A stretch of 41,026 nt of DNA from an uncultured Thiodictyon sp. (GTDB lineage Bacteria; Pseudomonadota; Gammaproteobacteria; Chromatiales; Chromatiaceae), in the NCBI GenBank assembly GCA_903837595.1, contig CAILVI010000226.1, positions 1-41,026 of the forward strand, read 5' to 3'. Below, piece by piece: positions 8,092 to 15,275 of this stretch. The translations under genes and the position numbers were made by a program. Under the pieces are notes generated by a model. That model saw only the letters and a program-made list of their open reading frames with translations. It searched no databases and was not told the origin of the DNA. Every line of letters starts with the position of its first letter. Position 1 is the stretch's first letter.

Positions 8092-8802
8092 CTACTCCTC
8101 TGGACTCGCAAGCGCTTTGGATATCACTCCATCAAAGACACGTAAAGCATCCTTCCATGATGACTCCCAGTCTAGGGTAACGATCTCTACAGCGCGCTCT
8201 GCGGATGTCTGATTATTGCTTTCATTAGCACTAACTTCATGGTGGTCGTTATATGACATAAGCACGCCAAACTTGATGCGCTCAGATGGCTGAACGGTTA
8301 TGGCCTTCGCGTCGCCTGTCTGAGGCAGCTTTCCACGTTTCGTCTGCCGAATCAGAATTGTTAAATTACTAAGTCCAGCAGAACTGTTCTCGTCCGGGTA
8401 GAGTTCATTCCAAATGGTCTTGGGGGCCAGCACATCGCCGACGCGGTGATAGTCATTCTCGGTTTGAAGCCGGTAGTGCCCTACGTAATTTAATCCAATG
8501 GCGGTTATGGGCGTATGGGGCAATAGCGTCAATGTACCTGCCGCCAGATCAGTGAAAGCTGGAGACAGGGCGCCCTTACTTTGAAGTACAAACTGATTCT
8601 CCAGAACCTGTATCGTAAACCAATCCGTTTCAAACACCGATATCTGGTGAGAAACCATCATTGATGGCGCCTGACGAGCCGCAGACGAATCCTCAGCGCC
8701 TAAAAGCCCGTTATTCTCCAGCCAGTCGGGGGAGAATATTGCTGGGTTGAAGGCGCCGCGGGCGACGATCGTCGAACCAAAGATTTCAGGTGTGAGTGCC
8801 AC
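8092..8802 (-). CDS. Unrecognised first protein of the MBL operon
   Basis: A 236-residue soluble protein, beta-rich in the middle (strand pairs around FTIQVLENQFVL and TAIGLNYVGHY) and ending in a helical segment that includes WKDALRVFDGVI. The outline faintly recalls the sporadically distributed TIGR04255-type proteins found in mobile islands, but I cannot confirm this. The only usable start is the GTG at 8802, because a stop codon lies about 12 codons upstream in frame; the AGGA just before it is unusually close. It is followed after three bases by the GTG of the 196-residue gene. Codon use is AT-richer than in the core genes, consistent with transfer. Confidence 0.72.
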   Translation of the reverse strand: MALTPEIFGSTIVARGAFNPAIFSPDWLENNGLLGAEDSSAARQAPSMMVSHQISVFETDWFTIQVLENQFVLQSKGALSPAFTDLAAGTLTLLPHTPITAIGLNYVGHYRLQTENDYHRVGDVLAPKTIWNELYPDENSSAGLSNLTILIRQTKRGKLPQTGDAKAITVQPSERIKFGVLMSYNDHHEVSANESNNQTSAERAVEIVTLDWESSWKDALRVFDGVISKALASPEE

Positions 8803-9376
8803 TTCCTGTCCAAAACACGGCGTAAAGGGATTATCTTAATGTTAAGCCCGATTATTACCAGAAATGACTCAACCAAAACGGCAAATTTTAGAGGAAATTC
8901 GGCGCAGCTTATGCTCGAAAAAAGCGTGGGGCAATGTTACCCCCGAAGAGTGAACAATCAAGGCGCATGACAGATAATTCAAGGCTAGGAGCCTCCCGGA
9001 CTCGCGGAGGCCCTTCACACGCTAAATTTGAGACGTTCGATCTGCGCGCGGAAGCCCCAAATTTCCCTTAGGACCACCAGAATCGATCACCGATTGACCC
9101 GATCAGCGGGATCGCCCCGAAAGTCCGACAGGCTGCTAGCATTGTTACCCGGTACCAAGGGATTAACCATCATAGTTTGTGTTACCTAAAGTGCATGTAT
9201 TAAAAGGCTTAAAAGATTGCGCCACGGGTCCGTGGCGCACTCACGGCGCAGTTGAGAAAAAAAGGGGGTCAAAACCGGGCCGGGTTGCCAGTCTTGGGGC
9301 GGGTATCTCGGATGTCTCGGGTATCGCTGGGATCGCGGAACCCGGTCGGGGCTGTCGCTTGGGTGGAGTCTAAGGG
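8803..9376. other. Gene-free interval between the MBL and TAC operons
   Basis: No reading frame here has a convincing ribosome site or family likeness. A hairpin with 6-bp arms lies at 8991-8996/9006-9011 without a T tract. The AT-rich part next to 8802 must hold the promoter of the minus-strand MBL operon, but I could not fix its boxes. The interval also receives the 3' end of the TAC operon. Confidence 0.5.
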
Positions 9377-9820
9377 TCAGCAGTCAGGCGAATCTTCCGA
9401 AGCCGGAATCTGGTTAAGGGCAGCGGTTTGCTGGTAAGTCATCGGCCCGAACAAAAAAGGACCCCATGGCCCGCGGGCCGTGATGCTAGCAAGGTGTTCG
9501 CGGATCGCCCCTACCAGCATGTTAAACCCGGTTGTTTGCGCCATTGGGAGCGCTGCCTCGCAGGGCAGATCAGGGGCGGCAACCAAGATAGCAAAGGCAT
9601 TGATCGAAAAGAAGTAAGGTGGGTTTTCGCTTTTGGATTCGTCAAGCGTGACAGTCAATTCCAGGGCGAAAGCGTCCTCCCTGCCTTCGATCGGCGAGCA
9701 CGACAGCGATGGCACGATCAGACTGCCGTCGCGCGGGCCGGTCGGGGCGTGGCCGGGGTTTGCCCTGACCACAGTTTCCGTGAAGAAATAGCGGTCAAGC
9801 CGCAACGGGAAGGTACCCAT
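9377..9820 (-). CDS. SecB-like chaperone of a toxin-antitoxin-chaperone module
   Basis: A 147-residue SecB-family chaperone. SecB proteins hold unfolded polypeptides; in TAC modules a dedicated SecB-like protein binds the antitoxin's C-terminal tail and protects it from aggregation and proteolysis. The N-terminal strand LRLDRYFFTETVVRANP matches the SecB edge strand. The C-terminal block follows the SecB pattern N-x-L-x4-RE-x3-S-x3-RG...P (here NMLVGAIREHLASITARG, then FGPMTY). The ATG at 9820 was chosen over upstream starts because AAGGGGG precedes it and the protein then begins at the conserved strand. It overlaps the antitoxin gene by 26 bases. General SecB is the alternative, but position and overlap favour TAC. 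Confidence 0.85.
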   Translation of the reverse strand: MGTFPLRLDRYFFTETVVRANPGHAPTGPRDGSLIVPSLSCSPIEGREDAFALELTVTLDESKSENPPYFFSINAFAILVAAPDLPCEAALPMAQTTGFNMLVGAIREHLASITARGPWGPFLFGPMTYQQTAALNQIPASEDSPDC

Positions 9821-10187
9821 GCGCCCCCTTAGTGGCATGGCTCGCCCAAACCGACGCGGCAGCGGCAATTGGCTCCGGCTCGTTCCGCACGATACCTAAC
9901 CACTGCACGCGCGCGTATCGCGGCGTAAGGTGTAAATGGAGCGTCCCGTCTACCGCGGCGGCAAGTTCGACCATGCTCTTGATTGTCAGGTTGCTGTCGC
10001 CGCGCAGAATTTTGGTGACATAGGCTTGACTGGTCCCTAGCCTGTGCGCAAGGTCGGTCTTGGATATGCCTTGCTGTTTCATGCGCTGCTCAACGCACAC
10101 GGCAAACCCGATCTTAGCGTCTTCGGTCAGATAGTCGGTATCGTCGGCGAGATCACGATACCACTTAAGGGCGGCCATCTCACTCAT
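9795..10187 (-). CDS. higA: HigA-like HTH antitoxin with C-terminal extension
   Basis: A 130-residue antitoxin that would neutralise the RelE/HigB-like toxin and repress the operon. An Xre-type helix-turn-helix lies at about 40-80 (SKTDLAHRLGTSQAYVTKILRG). Beyond the HTH there is a tail of about 40 residues rich in Ala and aromatics (VQWLGI, SVWASH, GYLPV). In TAC antitoxins such a tail is the chaperone addiction domain bound by SecB; here that role is inferred from the adjacent SecB gene. The ATG overlaps the toxin stop by eight bases, with GGAG seven bases upstream. The palindrome upstream of the toxin gene is a plausible operator. Confidence 0.85.
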   Translation of the reverse strand: MSEMAALKWYRDLADDTDYLTEDAKIGFAVCVEQRMKQQGISKTDLAHRLGTSQAYVTKILRGDSNLTIKSMVELAAAVDGTLHLHLTPRYARVQWLGIVRNEPEPIAAAASVWASHATKGAHGYLPVAA

Positions 10188-10590
10188 TGTCCTTCTCCAT
10201 AACGTTGATTTGTCCGACCTTCTTTGCGGTCAGATAGCGGTTTTTCGCAGCGACCGCCGCGGTTACCTCGGCGGGTTTCACCTTCTGGGACTTCTTGACG
10301 GTGCCGTGTGTCAGAACCGTCAGGTGTTCTTCGTTGTCCATGAAGCAGAACACACGCAAGGCGCCCTTGCGAAATTCCCAAATGCTCTCTTCGCGGTTTG
10401 CCAGGTGGAACTGGTCTTCCGTCAAGCCTTGGCGCCCATGTTCTGCGTACCGCCGGAACAGCGCTTTGAAGCCCTTTGCGCTAGCCGCCATGTTGGCTGG
10501 CTGCTCCTGCAAGAACGTCAGCACACAGTCATCGCCCAAGACGCAGGCGACAATCCGTCGATTTACATGCTCCAAGATCCTTAGGCGCAA
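10180..10590 (-). CDS. higB: RelE/HigB-like toxin (mRNA interferase candidate)
   Basis: A protein of about 136 residues whose middle and C-terminal parts follow the RelE/HigB superfamily: GFKALFRRYAEHG, a strand IWEFRKGALRVFCF, then VLTHGTVKKSQK and a trailing helix. Family members cleave mRNA at the ribosome. The start is uncertain. A TTG at 10590 gives the family-like N-terminus; there is no good ribosome site, so the transcript may be leaderless or start at the next TTG five codons on. It is the first gene of the toxin-antitoxin-chaperone operon, an order known for HigBA-type TAC systems. Confidence 0.82.
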   Translation of the reverse strand: MRLRILEHVNRRIVACVLGDDCVLTFLQEQPANMAASAKGFKALFRRYAEHGRQGLTEDQFHLANREESIWEFRKGALRVFCFMDNEEHLTVLTHGTVKKSQKVKPAEVTAAVAAKNRYLTAKKVGQINVMEKDNE

Positions 10591-10593
10591 AAT

Positions 10594-10632
10594 CTTAACT
10601 CATAAGTTAAGTACAGGCGAAGAAAGTTTCAA
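10594..10632 (-). promoter_or_regulatory. Promoter/operator of the TAC operon
   Basis: On the minus strand a TTGAAA (10627-10632) is followed after 17 bases by TAACTT (10604-10609), a plausible sigma-70 promoter. The -10 box lies in a perfect palindrome with 7-bp arms, CTTAACT at 10594-10600 and AGTTAAG at 10605-10611. That placement suits autorepression by the HigA-like HTH protein. The transcript would begin at or just before the toxin start. Confidence 0.5.
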
Positions 10633-10796
10633 GGGCCGGCGTCTTCCGTCTCTCCCGCCCCCCACACATGACGCGCGAGGATCAAGAGTCGCACCTGATC
10701 GGCCCTGGCGGTCTGTCAAGCTGGGCGCGCCTTGTGGTGGAGTGTTGCCCTTGAGTGCGCCCCAAGTGCGCCACGAACGGGCAACTTGTGAAAAAT

Positions 10797-10844
10797 TGGT
10801 GGGCCGTCAAGGATTTGAATTTTGGACCAAGGGATTATGAGTCC
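10797..10844 (-). repeat. attL: displaced 3' part of tRNA-Ile2
   Basis: These 48 bases match the 3' part of the intact tRNA-Ile2 gene (21959-22006) at 44 positions. They include the encoded CCA end, the discriminator base, and a fully identical 21-bp block over the anticodon arm and variable loop (10824-10844). The T-stem no longer pairs, so this copy is not functional. Sequence to the right of 10844 still weakly resembles a tRNA D-arm. This is the expected scar of integration into a tRNA 3' end. Confidence 0.85.
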
Positions 10845-10893
10845 GATGCCCCCTCAACCACTGCGCAGCTTACGGGGATATTTATCGGCCAAA

Positions 10894-10912
10894 GTACCAA
10901 CTGAGGTACCAC
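10894..10912 (+). promoter_or_regulatory. Left arm-type site of the element
   Basis: The 19-mer GTACCAACTGAGGTACCAC lies about 50 bp inside attL and is repeated exactly at 21870-21888 inside the right end. A near-copy lies inverted at 21690-21707. Position and spacing match integrase arm-binding sites of lambda-type attP arms. The site lies upstream of the integrase gene and could also affect its transcription. Confidence 0.65.
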
Positions 10913-11033
10913 CACACTGTAAAAATACGCTATGCTTAGGCCATGCGCAACCACGCGAACGGGGGCGCAAGTGAAACCCCGAAGGGAGGCAACCCAACGG
11001 GGCTTCGGTCACCACCGGCTGAGGCAACAGCAC

Positions 11034-12155
11034 ATGGCAACGATCACGAAGTTACAGCGTCCCGACGGGACTGTCTACAAGGCCCGGATTCGCCGCCACG
11101 GCGCCGAGGGCGAAACCTCCCGGACCTTCAAGACCCGCAACGCCGCCGAACGGTGGGCGCGCAAGGTCGAGTCGGGCATCGAGCAAGACGACGCCGGCTT
11201 GGTCAGTGTGGCCCAGAAGCACACCCTCACCGAGGCGATTGACCGCTACCGCCGGGAAATCCTACCCGAGCACAACGCGAGCACGATCCCGAACTACACA
11301 CGGCATCTGGCTTACTGGGACAACGCGCTTGGCCAACTGCGCCTGTCCGACCTGACCGCCGCCAAGATCGCGGCTTGCCGTGACGACCTGGCAACGGTGC
11401 CGATGCAGGGCAAGACGCCTGAGTCGGCCCCCACCTGCCGGACCCCCGCCACCGTGCGCAGATACCTCGCCACCCTCGCCGCGGTCCTCTCCGCGTGTCA
11501 GAAGCAATGGCACTGGCTGGCTGATACCCCCATGCGGCAAGTCAGCAAGCCGAGCGTCAGCAACGCCCGTTCGCGGTTCTTGAGCGAGGATGAATTGCAC
11601 CGGCTGTTGACCGCCTGCAAGGAGTCGCGCAGTCCCGACCTGCTGTTGGCGGTCCTGCTGGCGGTGACGACTGGCGCCCGGCAAGGCGAAATCCTTGGGC
11701 TGCGCTGGAAGGATGTAGACCTGACCGCGGGTGTCCTGCATCTCCGGGTAGACAACGAGACCAGCACCAAGGGCGGGATTCGTAGCCTGCCGATCGTCTC
11801 CCAGGTCCGCCCCCTGCTGGCCGACCGACTGACCGCTTACCGCCAAGGCAAGGTCGCCGACCTGACGGGTTCAGGTCTGGTGTTCCCCAGTCGGGTGAGC
11901 CTCAACCACCCGGTACAACTGCGCAAGCCGTTCGAGAACGCCTTGGTGCGGGCCGGGATCGAGGGCTTTGTGTGGCACGACCTGCGGCACTCAGCCGCCT
12001 CCTTCATGGCCGCGAACGGCGCGAGCCTGCTGGAGATCGGCGCGGTACTCGGGCACAAGTGCGCGCAGACCACCAGCCGCTATGCCCACCTGACCGAGCA
12101 GGCGAGCCATGCCCTTGTTCGCGGCACGGCCGACAAACTCTTGGGAAGCCGGTAG
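11034..12155 (+). CDS. int: Tyrosine recombinase / integrase of the element
   Basis: A 373-residue phage-type integrase that would catalyse integration into and excision from tRNA-Ile2. An N-terminal arm-binding domain (about 1-60) precedes a SAM-like core-binding domain (about 65-150). The catalytic domain has Arg216 (TTGARQGE), Lys246, His315 and Arg318 (HDLRH), His341 (GHK) and nucleophile Tyr350 (SRYAHL); all active-site residues are present. The ATG at 11034 is chosen because GAGG lies nine bases upstream and the arm domain begins there; the open frame reaches 10932 without support. It sits next to attL, the usual position for such integrases. Confidence 0.95.
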   Translation: MATITKLQRPDGTVYKARIRRHGAEGETSRTFKTRNAAERWARKVESGIEQDDAGLVSVAQKHTLTEAIDRYRREILPEHNASTIPNYTRHLAYWDNALGQLRLSDLTAAKIAACRDDLATVPMQGKTPESAPTCRTPATVRRYLATLAAVLSACQKQWHWLADTPMRQVSKPSVSNARSRFLSEDELHRLLTACKESRSPDLLLAVLLAVTTGARQGEILGLRWKDVDLTAGVLHLRVDNETSTKGGIRSLPIVSQVRPLLADRLTAYRQGKVADLTGSGLVFPSRVSLNHPVQLRKPFENALVRAGIEGFVWHDLRHSAASFMAANGASLLEIGAVLGHKCAQTTSRYAHLTEQASHALVRGTADKLLGSR

Positions 12156-12215
12156 CGCCGCGCCCAAGTCCCGCCCGCGTTCCGCATCACCCAACCCCCA
12201 CCCCGAGATCAAGAC

Positions 12216-12434
12216 ATGCCCAGCGTCACACTCAAGGCCCACTTCGATGGGCGGTCGATCCTTCTGGATGAGCCCTACCAAATTCCGTCCAATGCCCGCT
12301 TGCTGGTCACTCTGGTGGAGCCGACGCAAGACGACGAGCGCACCTTGTGGTCGAGGTTGTCGCTGTCCGGCTTGGCGGGGGCCTATGGCGATGATGAACC
12401 GGACTATGGCCCGGCCGATGTGAGGCACCAATGA
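12216..12434 (+). CDS. Antitoxin partner of MazF-type toxin
   Basis: A 72-residue protein starting MPSVTLKAHFDGRSI with an N-terminal beta-hairpin region (LLDEPYQIPSNARLLVTLVE) and an acidic C-terminal tail (AGAYGDDEPDYG) of the kind that covers a toxin active site. It overlaps the toxin gene in an ATGA-type junction, so translation is coupled. The C-terminal half has a nearly identical fragment at 5323-5437. I infer the antitoxin role from size, tail and position; the exact family is not certain. Confidence 0.82.
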   Translation: MPSVTLKAHFDGRSILLDEPYQIPSNARLLVTLVEPTQDDERTLWSRLSLSGLAGAYGDDEPDYGPADVRHQ

Positions 12435-12781
12435 ATGAGGGTGACGTGGTGTTGGCCCCGCTGCCGCAAGCCGACGGACGCCTGAAGAACCGCCCGGCCG
12501 TTGCCCTGCGCCGTCTGCCGGGCTTCGGGGACTGGCTGCTGTGTGGCGTCAGTACCCAGCTTCGGCAGGAGATCGCCGGGTTCGATGACCCGATCCGCCC
12601 GGGGCATGTGGACTTCAACGCCAGCGGACTCAAGGCGCCCTCGCTGATCCGTCTCGGGTTCCTGGCGGTAGCACCAGAGGCCAAGCTGCTGGGGAGCATC
12701 GGCGCCTTGGACCCTGAACGGCATCGGCGGTTGCTGAATCGGCTGTGTGACTATTTGGCGAACCGGCCGGTTGGGGCCTGA
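12431..12781 (+). CDS. MazF/PemK-family toxin endoribonuclease
   Basis: A 116-residue MazF/PemK-like protein. The family forms small SH3-like barrel dimers that cleave single-stranded RNA. It opens with NEGDVVLAPLPQADG and has the NRPAVALRR strand (family pattern RPavVl) and a later LIRLGFLAVAP strand with the family's conserved turn. The length is normal. It directly follows and overlaps the antitoxin gene. As the first accessory pair after the integrase it probably stabilises the element, a common arrangement. Confidence 0.88.
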   Translation: MNEGDVVLAPLPQADGRLKNRPAVALRRLPGFGDWLLCGVSTQLRQEIAGFDDPIRPGHVDFNASGLKAPSLIRLGFLAVAPEAKLLGSIGALDPERHRRLLNRLCDYLANRPVGA

Positions 12782-12829
12782 TTCCGTGTCGATCCTGCAC
12801 ATCACCGGCAAATTGCATAGGCACCAAGA

Positions 12830-14119
12830 ATGCAAACCTTCACGGCCGTAACGGATGAGAGTCTTGCCGCCACGATCGCGCGAGCCAAATCCCGCGTGGT
12901 CCTGGTTACCCCTGGCATCTCCGAAATCGTCGCCCAGGCAATCGACGCCCTGACCGCGACGCCGGACCAGCCCAAGGTTGTCGTGATTCTTGACCCCGAC
13001 GAAGACGCCTACCGGGTCGGCTACGGCGATCCGAAGGGCATCGAACTGCTGCGCACCCTGGTGGAGCGGCCGAACATCACATTGCGTTCCCAACGGGGTC
13101 TGCGCATCGGCGTACTGATCGCAGACGACAACATCCTGTTGTGGGCGCCGACACCCAAGGCCGTCGAAGGCGATCGGGCCGCCAGTGAGCCGAACGGCAT
13201 TCGACTCGACCGCACAGCGGATGTGTCGGCGCAACTCAATCAGGCCGTGGGGTCGGATGACTCTAACGCCGTACTGACCGGGGCAGATATCGGCCGTGAA
13301 ACGCTCAATGCGGAACAGGTTGCAGTGACCGTGAAGGCACTCGCGGCAAATCCGCCGGCCCCGGTCGATCTGTCCAAGATTGCCCGGGTCTTCTCCACCA
13401 AGATTCAGTTCGTGGAGTGCACCCTGCGCGGCGCCCAGTGGACAGAACGAGAGACCAAGGTGTCCAGCCTGTTGCTGAACGCGGACGTTCCCGAGGGCCT
13501 CAAGGAACTGTTCGACACCAAGATTCGACCGTTCTCAAAACAGGCCGACGTTGCAGTAGAGGTTCAGGCGATGGTGCGGGGTCAATTGGCATTCGACGCA
13601 GCCGGAAAGCCCATCATGGATTTGCGCACTCAGGCCGAGATCAGGCAGGACTGGGATGACATCCTCAAGCGCTACCTGCGACGGATGCGCAGCTTTGGAC
13701 TGTTGATCCGGCGCGCGGACAAGCCCGCATTCGAGGCCGAAGTTGCCGCTTTCCAGAAGGTCCTTCAAGCGTGGGTCAAAGGCTTCCGCAAGGAGATCGA
13801 GAAGGACGAAAAAACCCTGGTAGCGGAGATCACGGGGCTGATCATGGCCCGCATGGCGGCCAAACCCAATTCCGCAGCGCCGCAGATGAAGCGCGATGCG
13901 GTCGAGACGATGATCCGCGAGGGCATTCAAGGAATGCGGGTCATCGAGCCATCGGTGAAGCTGGTGTTCAAAGATGTGTCCTGGGAGTCCACCGGCGATC
14001 CGGAGTTTCGCAAGGCGCTCGGTGAGGTTCTGCCCAAAGAGGACGCACAGGGATGGTTCAAAGTCTACGCGGCGGCCCCGCAACGGGGGACGGCCGACCT
14101 GTTCTCGCAAGACGGCTAG
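12830..14119 (+). CDS. Unrecognised protein with degenerate PLD-like N-terminus
   Basis: A 429-residue soluble protein. Residues 1-115 alternate strands and helices in the order of a phospholipase-D half: a strand VVLVTPGIS, then VVVILDPDEDAYR, then LRIGVLIADDNILLW. At the place where active PLDs carry HxKxxxxD, this protein has Arg-Ile-Gly...Asp, so no catalytic His-Lys pair is seen. Residues 190-429 are mostly helical and charged (around 260-340) and end in a small mixed domain. There is no signal peptide or membrane segment. It stands alone between the TA pair and the replication genes, a typical cargo position. Function unknown. Confidence 0.72.
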   Translation: MQTFTAVTDESLAATIARAKSRVVLVTPGISEIVAQAIDALTATPDQPKVVVILDPDEDAYRVGYGDPKGIELLRTLVERPNITLRSQRGLRIGVLIADDNILLWAPTPKAVEGDRAASEPNGIRLDRTADVSAQLNQAVGSDDSNAVLTGADIGRETLNAEQVAVTVKALAANPPAPVDLSKIARVFSTKIQFVECTLRGAQWTERETKVSSLLLNADVPEGLKELFDTKIRPFSKQADVAVEVQAMVRGQLAFDAAGKPIMDLRTQAEIRQDWDDILKRYLRRMRSFGLLIRRADKPAFEAEVAAFQKVLQAWVKGFRKEIEKDEKTLVAEITGLIMARMAAKPNSAAPQMKRDAVETMIREGIQGMRVIEPSVKLVFKDVSWESTGDPEFRKALGEVLPKEDAQGWFKVYAAAPQRGTADLFSQDG

Positions 14120-14218
14120 CCCCGTTCCGGGCGCAACGGAAGGCACAGAAACCGGCCCCGGGGGTGCGCGACCCCCCCGAGGCCCTGACCACCACCAACC
14201 TGGACGCGAGGCTCGGCA

Positions 14219-14893
14219 ATGGCTGAGGATGACTCTCACCCGCCTGGGTGGAAATCCCGACGAGATAGGATGGATCGAGGGCGGGCACTCGCGCAGGCTA
14301 CCGCGCGCGTTGCAGATTTACCAGATTCCGAGATCGAGGAGTTGAAGGAACGTTTTGGATTCCATCCGGGTTATCAGGTCGGTTACCTGCGCTCGAACAT
14401 CGAGCAGGCGGCAATTTTCTTTTTCAGTTATGAGCCCCCCGCAACCGCAAGGCAAGAAAAAACACGCCTGGAGCGCTTGAGCAAGGCAGTTGACGATCTT
14501 CTGAGGGAGCTGGGACCTAACCGCGTGGACTTCCCGGACATAGAGCCAATTGGCATTAGGCGCCCTCTGTTTGCGCTACGGGACGCAGCAAGGAAACGAG
14601 CGGCTGAATTGGCGCAGCATCCACCCAAGCGTGGACGGAAAAGAGAGCTAGGGATACAAAGTTGGGTCCTGCACCTTCAACATACCTATACGCAAGGCAC
14701 CGGGAGCAAGGACAGATACACATGGGATGAAATCGAAGGCCGCTACCGTGGGGGGTTGGTGGAGTTCCTGGAGTCTGTGGCGTCTCTATGCGGAATCGAT
14801 GAAGGCGTGTCCAATTCGTCAATCGGAGACACAATCAAAGACCTTTCGGCAGAGGGAAAGCTTTACGATAGCGCCAGGCACCGCCAAGGGTAG
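14219..14893 (+). CDS. Hypothetical protein of the element
   Basis: A 224-residue, highly charged, mostly helical protein that I do not recognise. The first 50 residues are basic. A helix with many Arg and Glu (about 75-95) and an Arg/Lys-rich stretch (AARKRAAELAQHPPKRGRKRE, about 122-142) suggest nucleic-acid contact. The start has GAGG eight bases upstream. It lies between the PLD-like gene and the regulatory/replication block on the same strand. Confidence 0.65.
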   Translation: MAEDDSHPPGWKSRRDRMDRGRALAQATARVADLPDSEIEELKERFGFHPGYQVGYLRSNIEQAAIFFFSYEPPATARQEKTRLERLSKAVDDLLRELGPNRVDFPDIEPIGIRRPLFALRDAARKRAAELAQHPPKRGRKRELGIQSWVLHLQHTYTQGTGSKDRYTWDEIEGRYRGGLVEFLESVASLCGIDEGVSNSSIGDTIKDLSAEGKLYDSARHRQG

Positions 14894-15009
14894 GAAATCG
14901 ACCCGTTTGCAACGTTTTCGGGTCCTTAGACTTAATCGCTACCCGTCTCTACGCTACTCATCATGCACTGACGCGAATCCGCGCAGGCAAACCGATGAGG
15001 TAGCGACAC

Positions 15010-15273
15010 ATGGCCCACGCCATCAAAGCCCCCGCGGCTGCACCGACCACCACCAGCCACGCCCCCATTTGGCGCAGCGTCGCCGCCCTGGCCGACGCGC
15101 TCAACGGCGGGTCGAAGGTGCAGACTTTTACCGTCCATGCGCTGCGGCACTACGTCCGCTTTGCCGATCAGAACGGCTTGGCCCCGCACGTCCGACGCAT
15201 CGGCTCGAAAATCCTGATTGATGAAACTGGGTTCCGGTCTTGGATCGACGCGCAAGGCCAGCGGGCGGCTTAA
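15010..15273 (+). CDS. Small HTH-like protein, possible excisionase/regulator
   Basis: An 87-residue protein with an Ala/Thr-rich N-terminus and a compact DNA-binding-like domain from about 20 to 80 (FTVHALRHYVRFADQNGLAPHVRRIGSKILIDETGF). The pattern of a recognition helix followed by a beta-wing ending in a conserved LIDE strand recalls AlpA/excisionase-type winged helices. Such proteins control excision in small integrative elements. GAGG lies nine bases before the ATG. The role is inferred from fold pattern and context. Confidence 0.65.
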   Translation: MAHAIKAPAAAPTTTSHAPIWRSVAALADALNGGSKVQTFTVHALRHYVRFADQNGLAPHVRRIGSKILIDETGFRSWIDAQGQRAA

Positions 15274-15275
15274 TC

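Noticed and set aside
8991-9011. Hairpin as terminator for the MBL or TAC operon
   Set aside because: It has no T tract on either side and lies upstream of the MBL operon.
9179-9437. Small plus-strand frames between the MBL and TAC operons
   Set aside because: Gly/Arg-rich, no ribosome site, and imperfect GGGT/TCGG repeats explain the open frame.
10797-10880. Second functional tRNA gene
   Set aside because: The T-stem does not pair and the 5' acceptor half is missing, so it is an integration scar.
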